From Saprospiraceae bacterium (lineage in GTDB: Bacteria; Bacteroidota; Bacteroidia; Chitinophagales; Saprospiraceae), in the NCBI GenBank assembly GCA_016787525.1, contig JAEUUP010000043.1, positions 1 through 64,000 on the forward strand: a stretch of 64,000 nt of DNA, written 5' to 3'. A program made the position numbers and the translations under genes. Under the pieces are notes generated by a model. It ran no database searches and was not told the DNA's origin. It worked only from the letters and a program-made list of their open reading frames with translations. Below are positions 1 to 8,462 of this stretch, one piece after another (positions within the stretch are counted from its first letter, which is position 1; every line of letters begins with the position of its first letter).

Positions 1-219
1 ATAAGTAGTCAAAAATAAGTTTTCGTGCATTTCAAACGCCGCCTTTGGCGGCGAAAAGGACTTTGAGGAGCGAGCGATTTTTTGATTAAAATTTTGGCTT
101 TGCCAAAATTTTAATCAAAAAATCGCTCGCTCCAATAGAAAAACTTTCAAAGTACGTCTTTTGCGCGTAGCGCAAAACAGTGAGTATCAAACACGCGAAA
201 ACTTATTTCTGATTACTTA
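1..219. repeat. Nested inverted-repeat element
   Basis: The outer arms (about 1-27 and 192-219) are imperfect inverted copies. Inside are a short GC hairpin (about 38-54), a perfect 32-bp stem with a 3-nt loop (67-98 and 102-133) and another hairpin (162-178) next to AAACAGTGAGT. Similar nested palindromes with the same AAACAGTGAGT-type piece lie near 46.6 and 52.3 kb. No gene is visible here. It looks like a BIME/REP-like intergenic element, which is inference. Confidence 0.8.
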
Positions 220-255
220 AAAGCCCATTCTTAGTCAAAAGAGTGGGCTTTTGTT
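219..255. terminator. Bidirectional intrinsic terminator
   Basis: A 10-bp stem (221-230 pairing with 241-250, one G-T pair) is flanked by A and T runs on both sides. It lies downstream of the minus-strand hydroxylase gene ending at 302. A motif copy (291-301) sits between that stop codon and the stem. Confidence 0.7.
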
Positions 256-301
256 TTTTGATGCTGAAAGATGAAATCAGTTGACAAAAATACTGAGGGG
301 G

Positions 302-1141
302 TCATTCTTCAAATTTTGACCCTACAGGTTTCCGATATTCTTGAAAAGGTATCTTCAAAAGAGGTGGAATATGAGCATTTTCGGCAGCATCCATATAAGT
401 ATCAATACCATAGACGACTTTATCACGGTCTAAAGTCATATAAGTACCAAAAAGCCTGTCCCATATAGAAAAGATATTGCCATAATTCGAGTCTGTATAA
501 GGCAAAACATAGTGGTGATGGACATGGTGCATATCAGGTGTGATGATGACCCAACTCAAAGCATTGTCCAACCATTTTGGTAAGGCAATATTGGCATGAT
601 TGAATTGCGATAACAACACTGAGAAGAATTGATACATAAATACTAACCACATCGGTGCACCAGCTATCACAGTTGCCAAAGTTGTGAAAACAAAGCGAAA
701 AACGCTTTCACCTGGATGGTGGCGATTGGCTGAGGTCGTATCTACATTCGTATCTGTGTGATGAATGAGGTGAAAACGCCACATCCAACGAACTTTATGC
801 TCTGCCCAGTGAATGGTGTACGCGCCAATCAAGTCTAAAAGCAGCATACCGATGATGGCGTACAACCAAGCAGGCATAGTTGGCAACCAATTGAGCAAAC
901 CAAAATCATTGTCTTGCGCCCAATCTGCTGACTTAACTAAAATAAAAGCCAATGGAAAATTGACTAAAATGGTGGTAATAGTGAAAAAAATGTTGACTCC
1001 TGCATGTTTCCACTTATTGTATGTAAAACGATAGAGCGGAACAGCGTTTTCGATAATCCAAAAAACAGTGATGCCACCGACCAATAAAAGTGTGCGGTGC
1101 GAAGAAGGAATCGTTGCGAAATAATTGATGATGTTGTCCAT
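302..1141 (-). CDS. Fatty acid hydroxylase / sterol desaturase superfamily protein
   Basis: The 279-residue protein is an integral membrane di-iron oxygenase of the fatty acid hydroxylase superfamily. Histidine boxes are visible: HWAEH (111-115), HLIHH (124-128), an HH pair near 141, and a C-terminal HHVHHH around 203. Hydrophobic segments near 17-33, 50-70 and 90-110 suggest it spans the inner membrane. Members add hydroxyl groups or double bonds to lipids such as sterols, carotenoids or fatty alcohols; the substrate cannot be told from sequence. The length is normal. It lies downstream of and in the same direction as an acyl-CoA ligase and an aldehyde dehydrogenase, so a lipid-modifying role is a reasonable inference. 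Confidence 0.9.
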   Translation of the reverse strand: MDNIINYFATIPSSHRTLLLVGGITVFWIIENAVPLYRFTYNKWKHAGVNIFFTITTILVNFPLAFILVKSADWAQDNDFGLLNWLPTMPAWLYAIIGMLLLDLIGAYTIHWAEHKVRWMWRFHLIHHTDTNVDTTSANRHHPGESVFRFVFTTLATVIAGAPMWLVFMYQFFSVLLSQFNHANIALPKWLDNALSWVIITPDMHHVHHHYVLPYTDSNYGNIFSIWDRLFGTYMTLDRDKVVYGIDTYMDAAENAHIPPLLKIPFQEYRKPVGSKFEE

Positions 1142-1217
1142 TTTAAGAAAAAAAACGCGTCAAAAACCTTAAATATACTTAGGGGGTACTTTTAGGTGTT
1201 TATGACGTGTCGTTATT

Positions 1218-2768
1218 TTAGTTTGTTCTTAATTCTCTTTTCAAAATTTTGCCTGAAGCACTCATAGGCAGCGAAGACAGAAACTCGACAATGCGCGGAT
1301 ATTTATACATTGCGATGCGGTCTTTAGACCATGCAATCAAATCTTCTGCGGAGAGTTCAGCATTGGGTTTGAGTACAACACATGCTTTTATTTCTTCACC
1401 ATATTGGTCATGTGGAACGCCAATGACGGCCACCATCGAAACAGCGGGATGTTGCATAATCAACTCTTCGACCTCACGTGGATAGACGTTGTAACCTCCT
1501 CGGATGATCATGTCTTTGGTTCTGTCAACGATAAAATAATAGCCATCTTCGTCGCGATAGCCAATATCGCCAGAGTGCAACCAACCATCAATAACACTTT
1601 CGGCGGTTGCTTCGGGGCGTTTGTAGTAGCCTTTCATCACATTATGACCCCGATAACAGATTTCTCCTTTTTCATTTGACCCTAACTGATTGCGATTTTC
1701 ATCCATAATACAAACCTCGACACCCCAAACGGGCGTACCAACAGAACCTGCTTTTCGAGGTTTGTCGGGTTGATTGAACGTAACCACAGGCGAACCTTCC
1801 GACATACCATAACCTTCCAAAATGGGTACATTGAATTTGGCTTCAAAATCGTGCAAAACTTGAACGGGTAGAGCTGCTCCGCCTGAACCGCAGATTTCTA
1901 AAGTATTTTTAATCAGTTCTAAATCAAATTTATGCGCATCAGGGTAGTTTAAAAGACCCCAATACATGGTCGGAACACCTGCAAAATGAGTAATTTTTTC
2001 ATTTTGAAAAATGGTAAAAATTGCCGCCGCATCAAAACGCGGTACGAGAGATGTGGATACACCGCGATAAATACCCGCCAACATTTGTACTGTTTGTCCA
2101 AAAATATGGAACAAAGGCAAGACCAAAAGTTGCCTTGACTGAGGGGTCAGTTTGAACAAATCGGCAGACAAAATAGCATTGAACATCAAATTGGCATGTG
2201 TCAATTCTGCACCTTTAGGTCGTCCTGTTGTGCCTGATGTATAAATGATGACAGCTGTATCGTTCGGCTCTGTGGGATAGGATTCAAAGATAGGTGATTG
2301 ACCAGACATCAACATACCCATCGTTTGAGTGCCTTCGATGGGAGAAGGATCGGTGGGTTGAGGCGTTATCATAAAAAAATGCTCGCACGTGTCTGTCATT
2401 TCAAAACCTGCATGACCTTCCTGCCCCATTGGAATATCGGGTGTCCCAACAAAACAGAAATAGGCTTTGGCTTCGGAATCTTGCAAATGATAATTAACTT
2501 CATATCTTTTGAGCAAGACACTGAGGGGTACGACAGTTGCGCCAGCTTTCAGAATACCAAAATAGATGATAGGGAAATAAGGTAAATTGGCGCAGGTCAA
2601 AGCTACTTTGTCGCCATGCCCAATGCCCAATGACTTCAATCCATTGGCGATTTGATTGGCTGCTGCATTCAGATGTGCATAAGATATGCGTTTGTCGGCA
2701 AATACAATGGCTTCTTTTGTCGCATAGTTACGAGCTTGATGCTCCAAAATGGTTGATAAGTTAAACAT
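1218..2768 (-). CDS. AMP-forming acyl-CoA synthetase (long-chain fatty acid-CoA ligase type)
   Basis: The 516-residue protein belongs to the ANL adenylate-forming family, which activates a carboxylic acid with ATP and transfers it to coenzyme A. The P-loop YTSGTTGRPKG (about 176), the GYGMSEG motif (about 320), the hinge GWLHSGDIGYRDEDG followed by DRTKDMIIRGGYN (about 393-425) and the C-terminal catalytic lysine in PMSASGKILKREL are all present. The first is the phosphate-binding loop and the last positions the acid. Length is typical of FadD-like enzymes. Aldehyde dehydrogenase lies upstream in the same direction, suggesting aldehyde to acid to acyl-CoA conversion. A dispersed-motif copy at 2520 encodes PLS. 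The substrate chain length is not determinable. Confidence 0.92.
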   Translation of the reverse strand: MFNLSTILEHQARNYATKEAIVFADKRISYAHLNAAANQIANGLKSLGIGHGDKVALTCANLPYFPIIYFGILKAGATVVPLSVLLKRYEVNYHLQDSEAKAYFCFVGTPDIPMGQEGHAGFEMTDTCEHFFMITPQPTDPSPIEGTQTMGMLMSGQSPIFESYPTEPNDTAVIIYTSGTTGRPKGAELTHANLMFNAILSADLFKLTPQSRQLLVLPLFHIFGQTVQMLAGIYRGVSTSLVPRFDAAAIFTIFQNEKITHFAGVPTMYWGLLNYPDAHKFDLELIKNTLEICGSGGAALPVQVLHDFEAKFNVPILEGYGMSEGSPVVTFNQPDKPRKAGSVGTPVWGVEVCIMDENRNQLGSNEKGEICYRGHNVMKGYYKRPEATAESVIDGWLHSGDIGYRDEDGYYFIVDRTKDMIIRGGYNVYPREVEELIMQHPAVSMVAVIGVPHDQYGEEIKACVVLKPNAELSAEDLIAWSKDRIAMYKYPRIVEFLSSLPMSASGKILKRELRTN

Positions 2769-2788
2769 AATTGGAAAAGTGAAATGTG

Positions 2789-2846
2789 AATTGGGCGGTA
2801 TGAAACACTCAAAATACTGAGGGGTGTCTGTTCATACCGCCCAATT
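2789..2846. terminator. Long hairpin with the dispersed motif in its loop
   Basis: A perfect 16-bp stem (2789-2804 with 2831-2846) encloses a loop that contains TACTGAGGGGT (2815-2825). It starts 4 bp after the stop of the aldehyde dehydrogenase (2850) and ends about 20 bp before the start of the acyl-CoA ligase (2768). There is no long T run, so it may be an attenuating or RNA-stabilising hairpin rather than a full terminator. Confidence 0.6.
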
Positions 2847-2849
2847 GAT

Positions 2850-4301
2850 TTAGAAATATTTTATGGTTAGGTCAATGATTTTCTTTTTTAAACCAGTGTA
2901 AGGCGGCATCAAAAGGTCAATCGTGCTGAAAGGAGACCATTGTTTGAGAATCCCTCGCGCATTTGAAAATTCCTCAAATCCGAATTTTCCATGTCCTTTG
3001 CCAATACCACTGTTGTTTGAGCCACCAAAAGGCAATTCTTGTTGCGAAAAGTGCAAGGTATTGTGGTTGACAACAGTTGCACCAGCTCGTGTTTGATTGA
3101 TGATGTGTCTGATATTTTTATTGTTGTGACTAAAAATATAGAGAGCCAATGGTTTTTCATTAGCTTGAATGTGTTGAATGGCTTCATCAAGTTGTTTGAA
3201 AGTCAAAATGGGTAAAATAGGCCCAAAAATTTCTTCTTTCATCACAATACTATCCATTGATACATTGGTCAATAGGGTAGGAGCAATATAATTTTGCGCT
3301 GCATCTACTTCACCGCCTACTTCGATCGTTGCTCCATTGGCTTTAGCATCTGTCAAGTAGCCATTTAGGCGATTGAAATGATTGCGATTGACAATGCGGT
3401 TGTAGTCTTTCGACTGTTCGGGTGCATTGGCGTACATTTCGGTGAGTGCATTTTTAAATTCTGTAATAAATGCTTCTTTCACATTTTCCTGAACGTACAC
3501 ATAATCAGGTGCAATGCAGATTTGACCGTTATTCGTGAATTTCCCCCAAGCCAAACGTTTAGCCGCCTTTTTTAGATTGGCAGATTCGTCCACAATGACG
3601 GGTGATTTGCCACCTAACTCCAAAGTAACGGAACATAAATTCTCGGCGGCGGCGGCCATTACTTTTTTACCCAACATGGGGCTACCTGTGAAAAAGATGT
3701 GATTGAAAGGTAATTTCGTGATATATTGAGCAACGGCTGCATCACCTTCAAATACAGCAACTTCGTTTTCGGGAAAAACCTCAGCCAACATTTTTTTGAT
3801 TAAAGCGGCAGCGTGAGGTGTATTCTCAGAAGGTTTTATCATCACACAATTACCTGCGGCGATTGCCGAAGCCAAAGGGCCAATAGTCAGATTGAATGGG
3901 AAATTCCAAGGCGAAATGATAAGCACAACGCCTTTTGGCTCATAATGAATGTGTGAAGACGTGCCGAATAAAGTCAGCGGCGTTTCCACACTTTTAGGAT
4001 TCATCCAATATTGCAAATTGCTGATTGTATGTTTTAGCTCCGTTGTCATGGCATAGACTTCGGTCAAATCCACTTCCTCTGGAGATTTTTTATAGTCCAA
4101 ATAGCCCGCTTCTTGGATTTGAGGACGGTATTTCATCACCGTCTCCAATAGTTTTTTGAGTTTCGCTCTGCGCTGAGAAGCTGTGGTTGCGGCGACAGCA
4201 TATTGATTAGCTTTTTGTGCTTCAAAAACTTGATTGATTTCTGTTGCCCAATCATGGGATGCTTGCACCGAAGTAGGTGTGGCAAAAGCGGTGGTCGTCA
4301 T
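2850..4301 (-). CDS. NAD(P)-dependent aldehyde dehydrogenase, class 3-like
   Basis: The 483-residue enzyme oxidises aldehydes to carboxylic acids. The cofactor-binding stretch around ISPWNFPFNLTIGPLASA, the glutamate motif LELGGKSPV (about 227-235) and the catalytic cysteine in NGQICIAPDY (about 262) are all visible. The C-terminal region, ending in a hydrophobic and basic tail (PPYTGLKKKIIDLTIKYF), resembles fatty-aldehyde-type class 3 enzymes, some of which are membrane-associated. It precedes an acyl-CoA ligase and a fatty acid hydroxylase on the same strand, fitting long-chain aldehyde turnover. The start codon is ATG at 4301, with a TAnnTTTG box 41 bp upstream. Confidence 0.92.
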   Translation of the reverse strand: MTTTAFATPTSVQASHDWATEINQVFEAQKANQYAVAATTASQRRAKLKKLLETVMKYRPQIQEAGYLDYKKSPEEVDLTEVYAMTTELKHTISNLQYWMNPKSVETPLTLFGTSSHIHYEPKGVVLIISPWNFPFNLTIGPLASAIAAGNCVMIKPSENTPHAAALIKKMLAEVFPENEVAVFEGDAAVAQYITKLPFNHIFFTGSPMLGKKVMAAAAENLCSVTLELGGKSPVIVDESANLKKAAKRLAWGKFTNNGQICIAPDYVYVQENVKEAFITEFKNALTEMYANAPEQSKDYNRIVNRNHFNRLNGYLTDAKANGATIEVGGEVDAAQNYIAPTLLTNVSMDSIVMKEEIFGPILPILTFKQLDEAIQHIQANEKPLALYIFSHNNKNIRHIINQTRAGATVVNHNTLHFSQQELPFGGSNNSGIGKGHGKFGFEEFSNARGILKQWSPFSTIDLLMPPYTGLKKKIIDLTIKYF

Positions 4302-4341
4302 TTTTATTTGATTGATATTTGATGAAACTGTTTTATTTCGA

Positions 4342-4349
4342 CAAATCTA
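4342..4349 (-). promoter_or_regulatory. Bacteroidota-type -7 box for aldehyde dehydrogenase
   Basis: On the minus strand this reads TAGATTTG, an exact match to TAnnTTTG, 41 bp upstream of the start codon at 4301. No clear -33 TTG is seen. Confidence 0.45.
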
Positions 4350-4442
4350 AGCATATTATTTTGATATGACATTAACTTGCAGAATATTAAATGCTTGAAA
4401 GTTGATTTTGGTTTAAAAAATTAACCAGCCTCCATTTGTTTT

Positions 4443-4488
4443 AGTAAAAAAGCAACTACTCATAATGTTGAATAGTTGCTTTTTTACT
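4443..4488. terminator. Bidirectional intrinsic terminator
   Basis: A 19-bp stem with one mismatch (4443-4461 with 4470-4488) has A and T runs on both sides. It terminates the minus-strand Rpn-family gene ending at 4506. A motif copy (4485-4495) overlaps the outer edge of the right arm. Confidence 0.85.
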
Positions 4489-4505
4489 GAGGGGGTCGTT
4501 GTATT

Positions 4506-5438
4506 TCAGCTTTCAGCTAATCTTTCTTTTATTTTTAAGACATATTCGATGGGTACTTCAATGGTTTCAGCAATTTCCTCAACAGTCAATTTGTTTTTTA
4601 TGAGTAATTTTTCAATACTCAGCTCCATCCCTTTTTCCATCCCTTTCTCTATACCCTCTTCTAAACCTTCGGTCCAACCTTTTTCAGCGGCTTTCTTTTT
4701 GGCATAGTCCATTGCCAATTCGTAGTCCATTTTGGCATTCCGACTCATCAAATAAGCGGTATATTGCAATGGACTCATTTTTTCAATTTGTGCTGCGCTT
4801 AATGCTTTCATGAAAATAGGTTCATTTAAAATTTTAGGAATATGGTCTAAACTTTCTAAGTTTTGCAAAAAATAACACCATTTATCGAATCGAGTTCGCA
4901 ATTGATGGGGCTTTTTCTTGAAAAAAGGTAATTGCAGAAATTTGAATTGTAATCGCTCAGACACGACAACGCCTTGCTCATCGCGTAGTGCAAAATTGCG
5001 TAAAAGTTTACGTTTTTTCCAAAAAAATATGTCTTCATCGTATTCAAAGTTGAGAATACCGATGAAATACACGGTCTTTAAATTGTATTGCCATTCCGAT
5101 CCTTTGACACCTTGTTTGGTCACAGAAGTCGAAACATAAAAAATGCTCCTGTCAATAATGTGTTCTTGTGGAGACTTTTGCATTTCGATGATGAAATACT
5201 CGCCAGTAACAGCCTTGCAGTAAATGTCAAAAATAACACGACGGTCTTCTGGTGAATCAAACTGGTGGTCATTCTTTTCAAAATTCAGTTCAGCAATTTG
5301 ATGATGTGCAGGCAACATGGAGTTCAAGAAATCAATCAACAAATCTTTATTAGCTTCTTCACCAAATAGTTTTTTGAAACCAAAATCACTTGTAGGATCA
5401 ATAAAAATAGGGATTGACGGCGGTTTGTTTTTTGCCAT
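4506..5438 (-). CDS. Rpn family recombination-promoting nuclease / PD-(D/E)XK transposase-like protein
   Basis: The 310-residue protein begins with the family signature DPTSDFGFKKLFGEE (14-28). It carries the PD-(D/E)XK core as FDIYCKAVTGEYFIIEMQ, with putative catalytic Asp71, Glu85 and Gln87. The C-terminus has the usual glutamate/lysine-rich GMEKGMELSIEKLL stretch and a short helix-turn-helix-like end. Homologous E. coli Rpn proteins are DNA endonucleases that promote RecA-independent recombination. The length is typical and the motifs are intact, so it is probably functional. Such genes are often multicopy in Bacteroidota. It may be relevant to the short repeats in this window, but nothing in the sequence connects them. 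Confidence 0.88.
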   Translation of the reverse strand: MAKNKPPSIPIFIDPTSDFGFKKLFGEEANKDLLIDFLNSMLPAHHQIAELNFEKNDHQFDSPEDRRVIFDIYCKAVTGEYFIIEMQKSPQEHIIDRSIFYVSTSVTKQGVKGSEWQYNLKTVYFIGILNFEYDEDIFFWKKRKLLRNFALRDEQGVVVSERLQFKFLQLPFFKKKPHQLRTRFDKWCYFLQNLESLDHIPKILNEPIFMKALSAAQIEKMSPLQYTAYLMSRNAKMDYELAMDYAKKKAAEKGWTEGLEEGIEKGMEKGMELSIEKLLIKNKLTVEEIAETIEVPIEYVLKIKERLAES

Positions 5439-5548
5439 TATTTTATAAATTTTCTCTTGAAAGTATTTTTAAGCAGACAAATATGCTTCTTTGCCTTTGA
5501 AATTGAACAAAAAGAATCAGTTGTTAACAGTTTTTTGTTTTCAAAATC

Positions 5549-5556
5549 TAATTTTG
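5549..5556 (+). promoter_or_regulatory. Bacteroidota-type -7 box for the FkbM gene
   Basis: TAATTTTG matches TAnnTTTG 33 bp upstream of the ATG at 5590. It lies downstream of the alternative ATG at 5491, which argues for the later start codon. Confidence 0.55.
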
Positions 5557-5589
5557 CCCTTTCATCATCGAAAATCCGAAATACACAAT

Positions 5590-6414
5590 ATGTTCAACTA
5601 TTTCGTCAATTCTTTCAAGCGCAAAATGGCGCGTCGTTATTTCAAAGTGTATCCGAGCTTTGTTGAAACGGTTGATTTACCAAAGACGGGTTCAGTTCAA
5701 TTTGCCAATTGGTCGAATCCGCTTGTGACGCATAAAAATATCACACAAGAAAAAGTTGATTTTTTTGAAAGACTTGTGCCTAAAGGGAGCATGTGTATTG
5801 ATATTGGAGCGAATATTGGCGAACACACTGTTTCGATGGGTTTGGCTGTGGGCAAGTCAGGTCTTGTGGTGTCGTTTGACCCCAATCCGATGGTATTTAA
5901 TGTTTTGAAAACCAATTCTGAACTCAATCAAGATAAAACTCATATCGAACCGTTCAATTGCGCTATCAGTGAAGAAGATGGCGAGTTTTATTATAACTCA
6001 TCGGAAGCGTCGTTTTCAAATGGTGGTATTTCGACAGAGAAAATAAATCGTCATGGTAAATTTCAGTTGGAACAAAAGATAAAAGGCGTGAATTTAGATA
6101 CATTTTTACATGCTCATTTTGCTGAAAAATTGTCTAATTTGCGTCTTATTAAGGTAGATACTGAGGGGTATGACAAAGAAATTTTGAAATCTATTGCGCC
6201 TATCATTCGCAAATACAAACCAGTCATCATTGCGGAGTGTTTTCCAAAATTGAATAAAGAGGAGCGTTTGGATTTGTATCATACCATCGCCCAACATGGC
6301 TATGATTTATATTATTTCAAAGATATTGACCACGCAGCAGATACACATAAAATAGCTCCAGAAGACATGGAGCGTTGGAAGCACTTTGATATTTGCGCCA
6401 AACCCAGAACTTAG
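5590..6414 (+). CDS. FkbM family SAM-dependent methyltransferase
   Basis: The protein of about 274 residues carries the SAM-binding motif I in MCIDIGANIGEHTVS, the acidic VVSFDPNP loop, and the FkbM-family motif LIKVDTEGYDKEIL. It probably transfers a methyl group to a hydroxyl on a sugar or polyketide-like product; the substrate is unknown. An ATG at 5491 would add 33 residues, but a promoter-like TAATTTTG at 5549 and the family's usual length favour 5590. The dispersed motif copy at 6159 encodes the conserved DTEGY. Here the nucleotide motif coincides with a family-conserved sequence, an example of how it can be accommodated inside a gene. Confidence 0.88.
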   Translation: MFNYFVNSFKRKMARRYFKVYPSFVETVDLPKTGSVQFANWSNPLVTHKNITQEKVDFFERLVPKGSMCIDIGANIGEHTVSMGLAVGKSGLVVSFDPNPMVFNVLKTNSELNQDKTHIEPFNCAISEEDGEFYYNSSEASFSNGGISTEKINRHGKFQLEQKIKGVNLDTFLHAHFAEKLSNLRLIKVDTEGYDKEILKSIAPIIRKYKPVIIAECFPKLNKEERLDLYHTIAQHGYDLYYFKDIDHAADTHKIAPEDMERWKHFDICAKPRT

Positions 6415-6425
6415 CTGAAAAAAAA

Positions 6426-6464
6426 GAGTGGCTTAAGATAAAACTTGTTCATCAAATGCCACTC
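6426..6464. terminator. Weak convergent terminator
   Basis: GAGTGGC (6426-6432) pairs with GCCACTC (6458-6464) between two convergent genes, with an A run on the left. The loop is long (25 nt), so confidence is moderate. Confidence 0.5.
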
Positions 6465-6475
6465 CATTCAACCAT

Positions 6476-7327
6476 TTATATTTTAATTATCTTCTTTGAT
6501 GCAATTGTGTGGTCGTCAATGACTTGAATCATATAAATACCTTTTGAGAAAGTCTGCATGTCCAATGATTGCATATTCAAACCTGTTGTAACAGCCCAAT
6601 CGCGAGACAGTACAATACGACCTTGCACATCTGTCACTTGAATTTTCATGGTTTTTGACACTTTGCTGTCCAATGTCACAGACACAAGAGCAGGTGTTGG
6701 ATTCGGCGAAACGTCAATACTGATATTTTTCGTCCATTCTTGCGTACCCGTAGGTGCAGCGGCTAATTGGAATGTTGCACCAGATGTCGGTTGGTCTCCA
6801 GAAGTATCGCCATTACCATTCACAGCATTGGCAGCCGCGTAAAAGACAATTGTGCCTAAATTGCTGCTGGGTGACTGCCATTTGAGATTGAAAACTTTGC
6901 TTGTTAGCCGAGATGTGTGTTCTACATAGATGTTACCTGTTGCGCTCAGTGTGCTAAGACCAATACCCGAAGGTTGTTGGTCCGCAGATAAAAAACCTTT
7001 GACATTCACGTTATTGGATTGTCTGAGGTCAATCATCTGAAAACCATACCCTGCTGGATTACCGCTGGTGGTTGAAATAGTAAATCGGACTGTGTATAAT
7101 TTGTTGAGTTGGTAACTTGTCACCGCAGTCGTTCCTGTGGCATCGAAAACCTCAATTTTGGCAGATGCGCCGTAGTTGCCGCCACCATGACAAGCGTTAC
7201 ATGTAGATGATTGGTCAATGGGAGCACCCGTATATCCTGTTTGCTGAACATTGATAGGTCCTCCTGCATTGCTGGTGAATAAAAAATAGGCCCCGCTGAG
7301 AATGAAGATGTAGATTGTTTTTTTCAT
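6476..7327 (-). CDS. Choice-of-anchor V-type secreted protein with a CxxCH motif and T9SS sorting domain
   Basis: The 283-residue protein has an N-terminal signal peptide (about 1-21), then a region with CNACHGGG near residue 43, which is a canonical c-type heme attachment motif. A Reelin-like beta domain follows (choice-of-anchor V family: QTGYTGAP, then YTVRFTIS). The C-terminal 75 residues form a type A T9SS sorting domain (SIDVSPNPT ending GIYMIQVIDD and KKIIKI). It should be exported through the outer membrane and anchored at or released from the surface. Whether heme is bound is inference from the motif alone. No partner gene is adjacent. Confidence 0.85.
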   Translation of the reverse strand: MKKTIYIFILSGAYFLFTSNAGGPINVQQTGYTGAPIDQSSTCNACHGGGNYGASAKIEVFDATGTTAVTSYQLNKLYTVRFTISTTSGNPAGYGFQMIDLRQSNNVNVKGFLSADQQPSGIGLSTLSATGNIYVEHTSRLTSKVFNLKWQSPSSNLGTIVFYAAANAVNGNGDTSGDQPTSGATFQLAAAPTGTQEWTKNISIDVSPNPTPALVSVTLDSKVSKTMKIQVTDVQGRIVLSRDWAVTTGLNMQSLDMQTFSKGIYMIQVIDDHTIASKKIIKI

Positions 7328-7493
7328 ACTATACTGTTTGATTTGTGATTCATATTTTAGATGAGTGACGTTTTCTTGAACTACGTTTCGTCAAAATATT
7401 CAGTTGCCTACCCCTCAGTAAAATTTCGTTTATTGGGCTTTCTTTTTATTTTTGTTCATAAATATAATTCTTCACCATGTAAAAAGCTGAAAT

Positions 7494-8105
7494 ATGAAAT
7501 CTTTACTGCCCATTCTCTTGCTTGTGTGTTTGGGACAACAAGCACAGACAGCAAATCACTTCCCAAATGGCAAAACAGACACATTGCCTTACTACGAAAT
7601 CCCTGATTTTCCGACTCAAACCACACCTGAAACGGTTGTCGCACGTATGATTGATGGCGTTGGCTTCCGTTTTTATTGGGCTACTGAGGGGTTGCGTCCT
7701 GAAGATTTGGCGTTCAAACCCAGTAAAGAGGCGCGGTCAACCGAAGAGACGATTGACCACATCTTGGGTTTAGCAACCATCATCATGAACTCGGTGCAAA
7801 ACAAAGTCAACACGCGTACAGGCGAGGAAACATCGCCTCTTACTTTTGAGGTTAAACGACAAAGAACACTTGAAAGCCTTAAAACGGCGAGCGATGCACT
7901 CAAATCAGGCAAAATCAAGTTAGAAGAGGTCAAAATGGTATTCAAAAATGGCGACAAAACGACGGAGTTTCCCTTTTGGAACGAAATCAACGGCCCTATC
8001 AGCGATGCCCTTTGGCATATTGGGCAAGTGGTGTCGTTTCGTCGCTCATCGGGCAATCCATTCAATTCTAAAGTGAGTGTTTTGGCGGGCAAATTGAGGC
8101 AATGA
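7494..8105 (+). CDS. Exported DinB family protein
   Basis: The 203-residue protein starts with a short signal peptide (MKSLLPILLLVCLGQQAQTA). It then has the four-helix DinB pattern: an N-terminal arginine-rich helix (ARMIDGVGFRFYWA), a central EETIDHILGL, and a C-terminal DALWHIGQVVSFRRSSGNPF. DinB-like proteins resemble metal-dependent thiol transferases, using three histidines; here His residues are seen in the middle and final helices. Function in the periplasm is unknown. The motif copy at 7682 encodes ATEGL. The gene is followed by a large hairpin element. Confidence 0.85.
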   Translation: MKSLLPILLLVCLGQQAQTANHFPNGKTDTLPYYEIPDFPTQTTPETVVARMIDGVGFRFYWATEGLRPEDLAFKPSKEARSTEETIDHILGLATIIMNSVQNKVNTRTGEETSPLTFEVKRQRTLESLKTASDALKSGKIKLEEVKMVFKNGDKTTEFPFWNEINGPISDALWHIGQVVSFRRSSGNPFNSKVSVLAGKLRQ

Positions 8106-8137
8106 TTGGGATGAGCATAAGATGGGTTGTCTAAAAG

Positions 8138-8366
8138 GGTTCATTTGATTCAATAACTCATGTTACGCAAGCGAGGCAATTACTCACTCTTTGACGCTTT
8201 GCGTCAAAATCGTACAATGGAAGAACTTTTATGGGGCGAATCATATTTTTTTAGGCAAAGCCTAAAAAAATATGATTCGCCCCGAAAAGTTCTTCTAAAA
8301 GAACGAGGGAGCTTGCGACCAATGTTGTCGTTATTTTTTAACGGCTGCGTAACATGATTCAATAAA
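8138..8366. repeat. Nested inverted-repeat element in an intergenic gap
   Basis: The gap between 8105 and 8463 holds outer arms (about 8140-8168 and 8343-8365). A central near-perfect stem runs from about 8219 to 8299, with arms built on GGGGCGAATCATATTTTTTT and its complement around a short loop. Short open frames across it are by-products of the palindrome. It resembles the nested elements at 1-219 and near 46.6 kb. Confidence 0.75.
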
Positions 8367-8462
8367 ACTCAATATTTCGTTACAAAAATGCTCTGTTTCA
8401 TCCTATTTTGTAATTTCACACGGTAAAATCAAATCTATCATTCTCTTTAAACAAGCGACACG

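Noticed and set aside
4506-5438. Rpn-family gene as evidence of a complete insertion sequence
   Set aside because: No terminal inverted repeats or target duplications were seen; the family is not a classical transposase.
8160-8357. 65-codon plus-strand frame
   Set aside because: It runs through both arms of a palindrome and has no domain.
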